Of a stretch of 64,000 nucleotides of DNA, positions 47,171 through 55,120 are shown piece by piece. A program made the translations under genes and the position numbers. Within the stretch, counting starts at the first letter, position 1. Each line of letters opens with the position of its first letter. Source of the stretch: RPQJ01 sp963746325 (GTDB taxonomy: Bacteria; Pseudomonadota; Gammaproteobacteria; Steroidobacterales; Steroidobacteraceae); the NCBI GenBank assembly GCA_963746325.1, contig CAVVBC010000003.1, positions 1-64,000 of the forward strand. Reading direction: 5' to 3'. Under the pieces are notes generated by a model. That model searched no databases. It was not told the origin of the DNA and was given only the letters and a program-made list of their open reading frames with translations.

Positions 47171-48106
47171 TCAGGCCACACCCGGGCTGCCGGCCGCCCG
47201 GCGGCGCGCGCCACCTTCACGACGGCCACGCTGCTCGCCCGGCGCACCGGTGCCCGGCGGCGGCACTTCACGGAAGCGGCGAATCCAGCGCGCGCAGTCG
47301 GGGTCGTGGCCCATCATGACGTCGGCAGCCATGCAGGCTTTCACGATGTCGCCATGCAGCGGATTGGTGATCGCGGACGTCATGCCGGAGGCGATGGCCA
47401 TGGTCAGGAAGCCGCTGTTGATGCCGTCGCGCGCAGGCAGGCCGAAGCTGATGTTCGAAGCGCCGCACGTCGTGTTGACCTTCAGTTCGTCGCGCAGCCG
47501 CTTCACCAGCCGCATGACCTGCACGCCGGCCTGGTTGATGGCTCCGATCGGCATCACCAGCGGGTCGACGATGACATCGGAGGCGGGGATGCCGTGGTCC
47601 ATCGCGCGGTGGACGATCTTCTTCGCCACTTCGAAGCGCACGTCCGGGTCTTCAGAGATGCCGGTTTCGTCGTTCGAGATGGCGACGACCGCCGCGCCAT
47701 ACTTCTTGACCAGCGGCAGCACCGTCTCGAGGCGGTCTTCTTCGCCGGTGACCGAGTTGACCAGCGCCTTGCCCTTGTAGACCTCGAGGCCCGCGGCGAG
47801 TGCGGCCACGATCGACGAGTCGATCGACAGCGGCACGTCCGTGATCGACTGCACCAGCTGGACCGCCCTGGCAAGAATCGCGGGTTCGTCCGCCAGTGGA
47901 ATGCCGGCATTCACGTCCAGCATGTGCGCACCGGCGGCCACCTGCGCCAGCGCGTCGGCTTCGACGCGGCTGAAATCACCCGCGGCCATCTCGGCCGCCA
48001 GCAGCTTGCGCCCGGTCGGATTGATACGCTCACCGATGATGACGAAAGGGCGATTGAAGCCGATGACGACTTCGCGGGTCGCCGAGCTGATGACGGTGTC
48101 GGTCAT
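47171..48106 (-). CDS. Methyltetrahydrofolate:corrinoid methyltransferase (MeTr/AcsE-like)
   Basis: 311 residues. The pterin-binding TIM barrel moves methyl between a corrinoid protein and tetrahydrofolate; in demethylation it runs corrinoid to THF. Conserved blocks are FVIIGERINPTGRKLLAAEM, GAHMLDVNAGIPLADE, VPLSIDSSIVAALAAGL, LVNSVTGEEDRLETVLPLVK, VDPLVMPIGAINQAG and NTTCGASNISFGLPARDG (the Asn and Asp ligands of the pterin). The C-terminal 30 residues (Arg/Gly-rich) are an extension without clear homology. ATG 48106 overlaps the metF stop (ATGA). This is the link between corrinoid demethylation and folate C1 metabolism. Confidence 0.92.
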   Translation of the reverse strand: MTDTVISSATREVVIGFNRPFVIIGERINPTGRKLLAAEMAAGDFSRVEADALAQVAAGAHMLDVNAGIPLADEPAILARAVQLVQSITDVPLSIDSSIVAALAAGLEVYKGKALVNSVTGEEDRLETVLPLVKKYGAAVVAISNDETGISEDPDVRFEVAKKIVHRAMDHGIPASDVIVDPLVMPIGAINQAGVQVMRLVKRLRDELKVNTTCGASNISFGLPARDGINSGFLTMAIASGMTSAITNPLHGDIVKACMAADVMMGHDPDCARWIRRFREVPPPGTGAPGEQRGRREGGARRRAAGSPGVA

Positions 48107-49121
48107 GAAAGTTTCCTGTCTGCGTTGAGCTGTGCTTCCCGGCCCGGGAACCAGGGGGTGCGTCCGGCGAGGATACCCGAGCGGTCGATGACTTCAGCCA
48201 CGGACTCTTCCTGCCGATAGGCCATGACGTGTACGCCGCTCACGCCCTTGATCGTGCGGATCTCCTGGATCAGGTCCACGCACAGGTTGAGCCCTTCGCG
48301 GGTCTGGTCCCTGGCGCCCTTGACGCGCTCGATGATGGCGTCGGGGATGTGAATGCCGGGCACGTGGGTCCGCATCCATTCACCCGCCTTGGCCGTGCGC
48401 AGCGGACCGACGCCCACCAGGATGAATACCCGGTCGAGCAGGCCGGCGTCTTCGAGGGCGGTCATGAAGCGGCGGAGCAGGGGGAGGTCGTAGCAGTACT
48501 GCGTCTGCACGAACTGCGCGCCGGCGGCGATCTTCTTGGCGAGCCGCACCGCGCGATGCTCGACCGGCGAAACGTTGGGGTTCTCGGCAGCCCCGAGCAA
48601 CACGCGTGGAGCGAAGGTGATCTTGCGGCCGCTCTCGAAGCGATGCTCGTCGCGCAAGCCGCGGGCGATCCCGAGCAGCGACGTCGAGTCGAGATCGAAC
48701 ACCGGCTTCGCCTGTGGGTGGTCGCCGGCCTGCACGCCATCGCCACTCAGGCACAGCACGTTGCAGACTCCCATCGCGGCGCCGCCGAGGATGTCGCCCT
48801 GGATGGCGATGCGGTTCTTGTCGCGACACGAGATCTGCATCACCGGCGCGTAGCCCACGCGCGTGAGCAGCGCGCAGACGGCCAGGCTCGACATGTGGCA
48901 ATTGGCGCCGCTGCCGTCCGTGGCGTTGATCGCATCGACATAGCCGTCGAACACGCGCGCACGCTTGTAAACCTCATCGGGTCTGCGGAATCGGGTGGCG
49001 CCAGCTCGGCAGTCACTGCGAAAGCGCCCGCGCGCAGCACGCGCTCGAAACGACCTGGGGACGTGTGACCGGGCAGGATCGGCAGCGGGTAGCCCGGCAC
49101 CGGTTCGTCTTCGAACATCAT
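48103..49121 (-). CDS. metF: Methylenetetrahydrofolate reductase MetF-type (one frameshift)
   Basis: About 340 residues in total. The FAD-dependent enzyme interconverts 5-methyl-THF and 5,10-methylene-THF; here oxidation of methyl-THF is the expected direction. The first 48 codons (start ATG 49121, FEDEPVPGYPLPILPGHTSP, VTAELAPPDSADP) lie in one frame. From about 48975 (DEVYKRARVFDGYVDAINAT) the rest is in another. Core motifs are ATDGSGANCHMSSLAVCALL, GDILGGAAMGVCNVLCLSGD and AGAQFVQTQYCYDLPLLRRF. It is closer to the MetF of MetVF systems than to the standalone Escherichia coli enzyme in its neighbours. Start overlaps the MetV stop (ATGATG). Confidence 0.9.
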
Positions 49122-49577
49122 GGCGCGACACCCTTCTTCTCGCGCACTACGCGCAGCCACGCGGACGAGCCTTCGAGGCGGCGGTCCACCGGTGCCTGCA
49201 CTTGCTGGATCGCTTCCAGCCCGACCGGGAATGCGTTCGGCGCCGCGCCATGCCTCGACCCAGACGCAGCGCATCTCGGGCTTCACCTCGCAGTTGCCGT
49301 TGGCCCGGACACCACCGCACGGGCCGTTGCGCAACTGCTTCGGGCAGTTCATCGGGCACGACATGCCGGTGGAACTCAGGACACAGCGGCCGCACATGCG
49401 GCAGTCGAACAGCAGGCCCTTGACGTTGCGTTCGACGGCCGCGACCGGACGCTCGAGACGGTGATAACCGATGCGCTGGAACAGGGGATGCAGGCGCAGC
49501 AGGGTGTCTTCGAACCAGTGGTAAAAGCGCGCAAGGCCGCGCGCATTGCGCACCGACCACAGGCGGACCGCGTACAT
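49118..49577 (-). CDS. MetV-like zinc/Fe-S protein (methylene-THF reductase C-terminal type; one frameshift)
   Basis: About 152 residues. The Cys-rich signature of MetV (methylene-tetrahydrofolate reductase C-terminal family) is intact: CRMCGRCVLSSTGMSCPMNC, PKQLRNGPCGGVRANGNC, then EVKPEMRCVWVEAW. MetV partners MetF in acetogenic MetVF complexes and binds a metal or Fe-S site. After about 49235 the frame changes to one reading GLEAIQQVQAPVDRRLEGSS and WLRVVREKKGVAP, which ends at the metF start. The start ATG 49577 overlaps the upstream stop by one base. An aerobic gammaproteobacterium carrying MetV within a corrinoid cluster is notable. Confidence 0.85.
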
Positions 49578-49918
49578 CAGGCGGTGCCTTCCGCCGGCGG
49601 CATGAACGGCTCGGGCAAGGTCACGTCGATGCCCTTGGCGCGGATGATGCGGGTGAGGTCGTCGTCGGTGTAGCGCGCCTCGATGGCGGCGGCGGCGGCC
49701 TGGGCTTCGGCCTGCAGGTCGTCACCGCAGGGTTGCGGCGCGGCGCGGCGCCAGTCTTCGAGATACGCGTCGGAGCTACCGCGGCCAGCGCGCATCGCTG
49801 CGCGATCGACGGCCTCCTGGAACCGGTGTGACAACTGCACCTTGGCCGTCTCCCGGCCGCGCTTGACCACGACCTGGGCCGGTACGTCACGCCACGAAAT
49901 CACGATCAGCGAGGCCAT
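49577..49918 (-). CDS. 'Virulence factor' family small protein (function unknown)
   Basis: 113 residues, intact. The N-terminal block MASLIVISWRDVPAQVVVKR, then GRETAKVQLSHRFQEAVDRA and MRAGRGSSDAYLEDWRR, fits the small family labelled 'virulence factor' that I recall mostly from C1/corrinoid gene clusters of proteobacteria. The name is historical and says little. The C-terminus (DDDLTRIIRAKGIDVTLPEP) is hydrophilic. There are no membrane segments or Cys pairs. It overlaps DUF1638 by 13 bases and touches MetV, so it is clearly translated with the operon. A role in handling the corrinoid protein or MetV/MetF is possible but unproven. Confidence 0.75.
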   Translation of the reverse strand: MASLIVISWRDVPAQVVVKRGRETAKVQLSHRFQEAVDRAAMRAGRGSSDAYLEDWRRAAPQPCGDDLQAEAQAAAAAIEARYTDDDLTRIIRAKGIDVTLPEPFMPPAEGTA

Positions 49919-50547
49919 GCAGACTTCTCCCAGGTCACCGGATGCTCGTGGCGCGCCACCACGGATGAGAGGCTGGTGGCGAGGTCACCGTAGCCCGTGT
50001 GCAGTTCTTCATAGTCGAGTCCGAGACGAGCCGCGGCTGCGCGTGCCGCTGCTGCGAGCCCTGCGTCCGGCAACTGCACCAGGTACGTGAGCTTGCGGTA
50101 ATTGCGGAAGTACTCGGCGGCCAGTTCGGGGTGCCGGTCGATGCCAAGGCCTGCGATGACCAGCCGGTCGAAGTGTCGCACGAGAAAATCCGTCAGGTAG
50201 AACGTGCCGGGTTCAGCGTCGCTCAGGCGTCCAAACACGGTGGCGGTCGCAAAAAACTCGTAGCAATGCGCACCGGGCAAACGCTCGACGCGCTCGGCGA
50301 GCAGCAGCGCGTCGAGCAGGCCGCCGGTGCCGCAATCGGCGTAAGCGACGAAGATCCGCTCGTACCCCGACCGACCTGCATCGATCGCCGCCTTCACGGC
50401 GCCGGGAATCTGTTCCGGTCGGTTGTGCAGCTCGGGCGGCAGGCACTGGACATCCAGCGCCGTCCAGCCGTTCAGCCGCTTGAGCGCGACGATCTCGCGG
50501 GCGAGGGCGCCGCACGCGATGACCAGGACGGGCGTTGCACCGTCCAT
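49906..50547 (-). CDS. DUF1638 protein
   Basis: 213 residues, intact. Family blocks: VLVIACGALAREIVALKRL, LDVQCLPPELHNRPEQI, IFVAYADCGTGGLLDALL, GAHCYEFFA and EPGTFYLTDFLVRHFDRLVI. The conserved Cys and His residues (ACGAL, ADCGTGG, HCYEFF) suggest a metal or cobalamin-related site (inference). DUF1638 genes commonly sit beside corrinoid protein and MttB-family genes in my knowledge of such clusters. ATG 50547 is seven bases after the corrinoid-protein stop. It is a candidate new component of the demethylation system. Confidence 0.85.
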   Translation of the reverse strand: MDGATPVLVIACGALAREIVALKRLNGWTALDVQCLPPELHNRPEQIPGAVKAAIDAGRSGYERIFVAYADCGTGGLLDALLLAERVERLPGAHCYEFFATATVFGRLSDAEPGTFYLTDFLVRHFDRLVIAGLGIDRHPELAAEYFRNYRKLTYLVQLPDAGLAAAARAAAARLGLDYEELHTGYGDLATSLSSVVARHEHPVTWEKSAWPR

Positions 50548-50554
50548 CGCACCG

Positions 50555-51271
50555 TCAATGCGCCGCGGCGGCAGCGATCGCTGAACGCCGCGCGGCGATG
50601 AGCGCCTTGGCGGTTTCGACGGCGACGGCTGCATCGCGGCAGTAGGCGTCAGCGCCGACGGCCTTGGCGAATTCCTCGTTGAGGGGCGCGCCGCCCACCA
50701 GCACGATGTACTTGTCGCGCAGGCCCTTCTGCTTGAGCGTGTCGATGACGACCTTCATGTACGGCATCGTCGTGGTGAGCAACGCCGACATGCCGAGGAT
50801 GTCGGGCTGGTGCTCCTCGAGCGCCGCCAGGTAATTCTCGACCGGGTTGTTGATGCCGATGTTGATGACCTCGAAGCCCGCGCCTTCGAGCATCATCGAC
50901 ACCAGGTTCTTGCCGATGTCGTGGATGTCGCCCTTGACGGTGCCGATCACGACCTTGCCGATCGGTTCAGCGCCGGTCTCGGCGAGCAGCGGCCGGAGGA
51001 TTTCCATGCCGGCCTTCATCGCGTTGGCGGCCAGCAGCACCTCCGGGACGAACAGGATGCCGTCGCGGAAATCGATGCCGACGATGCGCATGCCTTCGAC
51101 GAGCGCGTCGTTCAGGACCCTGTCCGGACCCCAGCCGCGGCTCAGGAAGAGGTTGGTCGCCTCGACGACTTCGTCGCGCAGGCCGTTGTAGAGATCGTCA
51201 TGCACCTGCTCGACGAGTTCGTCGTCGCTCAGGGTGCTGAGGTCGAAGGTATCGGTCTGGTCGTCGGACAT
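50555..51271 (-). CDS. Cognate corrinoid protein of a methyltransferase system (MtgC/MttC-like)
   Basis: 238 residues, intact. A helical cap (about 1-100, with RIVGIDFRDGILFVPEVLLA) precedes the cobalamin-binding Rossmann domain. The lower-ligand His motif is VKGDIHDIGKNLVSMMLEG (DxHxxG), followed by MSALLTTTMPYMKVVI (SxL) and IVLVGGAPLNEEFAKAVGAD (GG). It carries methyl groups from the MttB-type enzyme to MeTr. It is the first gene of the seven-gene minus-strand operon, preceded by GGAGAGAC. It is the only corrinoid protein in the window, so both MttB paralogues probably share it. Confidence 0.93.
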   Translation of the reverse strand: MSDDQTDTFDLSTLSDDELVEQVHDDLYNGLRDEVVEATNLFLSRGWGPDRVLNDALVEGMRIVGIDFRDGILFVPEVLLAANAMKAGMEILRPLLAETGAEPIGKVVIGTVKGDIHDIGKNLVSMMLEGAGFEVINIGINNPVENYLAALEEHQPDILGMSALLTTTMPYMKVVIDTLKQKGLRDKYIVLVGGAPLNEEFAKAVGADAYCRDAAVAVETAKALIAARRSAIAAAAAH

Positions 51272-51584
51272 GACTGTCTCTCCGGGAACTGCGCGATTCT
51301 AGGCACCCAGGGACATTCCCGGTGGTGCCGCGGCGACATAGGCTTGTCACGATGCGACATTTGCGGCGCAGTGTAAAGACCGCCAGTCGCGGGCTGTGAA
51401 CAGGTTGCTGGAAGGGGCCGTTGAATCTATTTATTCGCTAGGTCCATGCATTCTACCAGACGTATCTGCAGGCTGCGCCGCAGGGGCCAATCCGGTGTCG
51501 ATCCGGCTTGCGCACGGTCGTCGCATTCTGACAATCTCCGAGCCCCGGATAACAACCCCATCCGATCAAGGCGCGGAGACCTGC
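51272..51584. other. Divergent intergenic region between corrinoid operon and purU
   Basis: 313 bases carry both divergent 5' regions. The minus-strand ribosome-binding site (GGAGAGAC) and the plus-strand leader before ATG 51585 (GCGCGGAGACCTGC) are visible. TTTACA on the minus strand near 51376 might be a -35 box, but no good -10 follows. I see no riboswitch core, including no cobalamin or glycine motif, and no long inverted repeat. Confidence 0.4.
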
Positions 51585-52454
51585 ATGAGTTTCGACACCG
51601 AGCACCCCTTCGTGCTGACGGCCACGTGCGCCAGTCGCATGGGCACGACCGCGCGGGTGACCACGTTCCTCGCCTCGCGACGCTTCTACATCGTCGAGAT
51701 GCAGCAGTTCGACGACACGATCTCGCAGCGCTTCTTCGTGCGCATCACGTTCTGCGCGGTGCAGGGCGACAAGGTCGACATCGCGGCCTTGCGCAAGGAA
51801 TTCCAGGAGATCGCCGACATCGAGCAGATGGAATGGAAGATCCACGATTCGCGCGATCGGGCCCGCGTGCTGATCATGGTCTCGAATTACGACCACTGCC
51901 TCGAGGACCTGCTGTACCGCCACCGCATCGGCGAGTTGCAGGCCGACATCACGGCGATCGTATCGAACCACGTCTCGTTACAGCCGATCGCCGCCCAGAA
52001 CCGCATCCCGTTCTTCCACCTGCCGGTTACGCCGCAGACCAAACCGCAGCAGGAGCAGAAGCTGCTCGAGCTGGTCGAGTCGACCCGAACCGACCTCGTC
52101 GTGCTGGCGCGGTACATGCAGATCCTGTCGGACGATCTCTGCGGCAAGCTGCGCGGCCGCGCCATCAACATCCATCATTCGTTCCTGCCGGGATTCAAGG
52201 GCGCCAAGCCCTACCACCAGGCGTACGACCGCGGCGTGAAGGTGATCGGCGCAACGGCGCACTTCGTCACGGCCGACCTCGACGAAGGCCCGATCATCGA
52301 GCAGATCGTCGAGCACGTGGACCATGCCTACACGCCGGACATGCTGGTCGCGGCGGGGCGTGATTCGGAGCGCCGCGCGCTGTCGCGGGCCGTGCGCCTC
52401 GCAACCGAGCAGCGCGTGTTCCTGAACGGGAACCGGACGGTGATCTTCAGGTAG
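51585..52454 (+). CDS. purU: Formyltetrahydrofolate deformylase
   Basis: 289 residues, intact. PurU hydrolyses 10-formyl-THF to formate and THF. The N-terminal ACT-like domain is VLTATCASRMGTTARVTTFL ... IVEMQQFDD. The formyltransferase-like domain has RVLIMVSNYDHCLEDLLYRH, NRIPFFHLPVTPQTKPQQEQ, the catalytic Asn-His in INIHHSFLPGFKGAKPYHQA and the Asp in GATAHFVTADLDEGPIIEQ. ATG 51585 fits the family start; the longer frame upstream does not. In this location it would close the C1 route by freeing THF after methyl groups have been oxidised to the formyl level, producing formate. Confidence 0.94.
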   Translation: MSFDTEHPFVLTATCASRMGTTARVTTFLASRRFYIVEMQQFDDTISQRFFVRITFCAVQGDKVDIAALRKEFQEIADIEQMEWKIHDSRDRARVLIMVSNYDHCLEDLLYRHRIGELQADITAIVSNHVSLQPIAAQNRIPFFHLPVTPQTKPQQEQKLLELVESTRTDLVVLARYMQILSDDLCGKLRGRAINIHHSFLPGFKGAKPYHQAYDRGVKVIGATAHFVTADLDEGPIIEQIVEHVDHAYTPDMLVAAGRDSERRALSRAVRLATEQRVFLNGNRTVIFR

Positions 52455-52459
52455 GGTCA

Positions 52460-52541
52460 GTGAATAGGGGCTAGGGGCTAGTCGGAAACGCGCGAGCGCG
52501 CCTCCGAAATCCCTGATTCCCTAATCACTATTCCCTATTGC
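52460..52541. repeat. G-rich heptamer inverted repeat (GGGGCTA/GGGAATA type)
   Basis: A G-rich left arm (AATAGGGGCTAGGGGCTAG, 52463-52481) and a C-rich right arm built on TCCCTAATCACTATTCCCTA (52518-52537) flank a GC-rich core with CGCGCGAGCGCG. The right arm encodes the last codons and stop (SNRE, TAG) of the adjacent oxidoreductase gene. It also serves as the only terminator-like structure between the two converging genes. The same architecture recurs at 62692-62803. Confidence 0.75.
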
Positions 52542-53502
52542 TGGGCACGACCTCGAACCCAGGCACCTTGGGCAGGTCGTCGACCATCGTCGCCGGGAAA
52601 CCGGTGCCGAGCACCTTCAGGCCGCAGGGTTCCTCGTAGCGGCGAATGATGTTCGGCGAGTTCTCGCGCGGCCCGTACTCTGCCGCGGCGTCCTTGAAGA
52701 TCTTCACGATCAGCGGCGACAGCGCGAGCGGCACCTTGTGGTCGAGCGCGAGCTGGTCGAACAGCCCGACGTCCTTGATCACCAGGTCCATCGTGAAGCC
52801 GATGTCGCGGCTGCCGTTGAGGATCACCTGCGATTCCGTCTCGTGCACGAACGAGTTGCCCGACGAGATGCGGATGGCCTCGTAGGTCGTGTTCATGTCC
52901 ATGCCCATGGCCTTGCAGGTCGTGAGCGCCTCGGCGAGCGCGACCAGGTGCACCGTGCAGAGGTAATTGGTCATCACCTTCAGCATCGAGGCCGAACCGA
53001 TGGGCCCCGTGTGCAGGATCTGGTGGCCGAGGATCGACAGGATCGGCAGCACGCGCTCGAAGGCGGCCCGCTCACCGCCGGCGAAGATCGAGATGTTGCC
53101 GGTGGCGGCGCGGTGGCACCCGCCGGATACCGGGCAATCCATGGCCGTGGCGCCCATGGCCTCGACCTTGGGCGCGAGCCGCTTGATCTCGGCCGAGTCG
53201 GTCGTGCTCATCTCGAGCCAGACCTTGCCCGGACTCAGGCCTTCGAGCAGGCCATCCGGACCCTCGACGACTGCAGCAGAAATCGCGGGCGAGGGCAGGC
53301 AGGTGATGACGATGTCGCAGGATTCGGCCATCGCACGCGGCGATGCGGCCTGCTTGGCGCCCCTGGCGACGAACTCGGCCACGGCCTCCTCGTTGAGGTC
53401 GCGCACCGTGAGGTCGACGCCGTGGCGCAGCAGGTTGCCGGCGAGGGATGCGCCCACGTTGCCGAGGCCGATGAATCCGATTCTCTGGTTGCTGCTGCTC
53501 AC
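52528..53502 (-). CDS. NAD(P)-dependent beta-hydroxyacid dehydrogenase (3-hydroxyisobutyrate dehydrogenase family)
   Basis: 324 residues. Rossmann start RIGFIGLGNVGASLAGNLLR, substrate-binding DCPVSGGCHRAATGNISIFA and the catalytic-Lys region SMLKVMTNYLCTVHLVALAE, followed by the all-helical dimerisation domain. Members oxidise 3-hydroxyisobutyrate, tartronate semialdehyde, L-threonate or similar short hydroxy acids; the substrate is not determined. GTG 53502 with AGGGGA upstream was chosen; an open frame continues to 53616 but that part has no homology. The C-terminal four residues come from a dispersed repeat, so the natural end may have been altered by the repeat's insertion. Confidence 0.85.
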   Translation of the reverse strand: MSSSNQRIGFIGLGNVGASLAGNLLRHGVDLTVRDLNEEAVAEFVARGAKQAASPRAMAESCDIVITCLPSPAISAAVVEGPDGLLEGLSPGKVWLEMSTTDSAEIKRLAPKVEAMGATAMDCPVSGGCHRAATGNISIFAGGERAAFERVLPILSILGHQILHTGPIGSASMLKVMTNYLCTVHLVALAEALTTCKAMGMDMNTTYEAIRISSGNSFVHETESQVILNGSRDIGFTMDLVIKDVGLFDQLALDHKVPLALSPLIVKIFKDAAAEYGPRENSPNIIRRYEEPCGLKVLGTGFPATMVDDLPKVPGFEVVPSNRE

Positions 53503-53759
53503 GACGGGTCCCCTGACTGGAAAGGGCAGGCTACTGGCACCGCCGCAGACCGAACAAGCAAAAAAAATCAGCAGACACGAAAGGATTCTTGGGTCGCACC
53601 CTGCCATCGCATTCATCTGCCCGGAGCGCGCGAAGTCGCTGGCAACGGGCGATGATTTTCAGTACAACATGGATACAACGCACGGGCCCCTCCGGGTCCA
53701 GCCCAACCGGCGACAGACCGGTGGGTGTCCGCGGCAGCACGCTCGGGGGAGAGGTCCAG

Positions 53760-55078
53760 ATGGTGGCAGCAGTACGGCCGGAAGCGGCAGATGGCGGAGT
53801 GGGCACCGCGGCAACGCGCTGGTACGTGCTGCTGATGATGGTGCTGGTCTACACGCTCAGCATCGCCGACCGTTACGTCATCTCGACCGTGCTCGAACCG
53901 ATCCGGCTCGAGCTGCAGCTCACCGATTCCGGGATCGCGTTCCTCACGGGAGTCGCGCTGGCGCTGTTCTACGTCGTGCTCGGCTTTCCGATCTCGTACC
54001 TGATCGACCGCGGCAACCGGCGCAACATCATCGCGATCTGCCTGATCCTCTGGTCGGCAATGACGGCGTTCACGCGGCCTGTCGAAGAACTACATGCAGT
54101 TGCTGATCAGCCGCATCGGCGTCGGCGTGGGCGAGGCGGGCGGCACGCCCGGAGCCAATTCGATCATCTCGGATTACTTTCCGGCCGCCAAGCGCCCGAT
54201 GGCGCTGACGATCTTTTCGCTCGGCGCGCCCATCGGCGCGTGGCTCGGCGCCGACATCGCCGGCATCATCAACGACGCCTACAACTGGCGCACCGTGTTC
54301 CTCGTCCTCGGCATCCCGGGCGTCGTCGTGGGCCTGCTCATCTTCCTGACGATCAGGGAGCCGCGCCGCGGCCAGCTCGACCACAAGGGCGGCGACAGCG
54401 AGGGCGCGTCCTTCGGCGAGAGCATGCGCTTCCTGTGGACCCAGAAGTCCGCGGTGCACGTGATGGTGGCGAGCGCGCTCACGGCACTTTGGGGCTGGGG
54501 CCTCATGTGGTGGACGCCCACGTTCCTGATCCGCAACTACGGGCATGACGCCAGGCTCGGCGGGCGCCATCCTCGGGCCCATCCACCTGATCGGCGGCGG
54601 CCTGGCCACGCTGCTCACGGGCTGGTGGATGTCGCAGCCTTCGATGCGCGATCCGCGGCGCATCGTGCGCCTGATGGGCTGGGGCGTCCTGGTCGCGACG
54701 ATCGTTTCGTTCTTCATCTACTGGACGCGCGACCTGCAGCTCGCCACGATCCTGTTCTGGATCTTCATCCCGGCGATCTACTTCTACATCGGCCCGTGCT
54801 TCGGCCTGCTCACCAACCTGTGCGAGCCGCGCATGCGCGCGCAGTTCTGCGCGGCGACGCTGTTCATCGCCAACGTCGGCAACCTGATCATCGCGCCCCA
54901 GCTGGTGGGATTCCTGAGCGACGCCTTCGCGCCCGACAACGTCGCCAACGGCGAGTCATTGCGGCTCGCGATGCTGTGCCTGGTGCCGTTCGGCCTGTGG
55001 GCCGTCTGGCACTACTTCGCGGCGACGAAGAAGATCCTCGACGACCAGGAGCGCGCGACGGGCATCCGGCCGGCGTAG
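53760..55078 (+). CDS. MFS transporter (Spinster/hexuronate-like; two frameshifts)
   Basis: About 438 residues, 12 predicted helices. Helix 1 YVLLMMVLVYTLSIADRYVI carries the Asp-Arg of the family; the loop 2-3 motif is FPISYLIDRGNRRNIIAICL; helix 4 onwards has ISRIGVGVGEAGGTPGANSI and YFPAAKRPMALTIFSLGAPI. Frames change near 54080 and 54555. The second half has PIHLIGGGLATLLTGWW and CLVPFGLWAVWHYFAATKKI. This subfamily exports or imports small organic compounds; the substrate is unknown. ATG 53760 follows GGGGGAGAGG. No operon partner is evident. Confidence 0.82.
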
Positions 55079-55120
55079 CGAGTCGCGGTTGCCCTGGCGG
55101 AGCGGAGCAGGCCTGCGCGT

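Noticed and set aside
51272..51584. Cobalamin or glycine riboswitch upstream of the corrinoid operon or purU
   Set aside because: I looked for the conserved B12-box and glycine-aptamer cores on both strands and found neither; only ordinary leaders and ribosome sites are visible.
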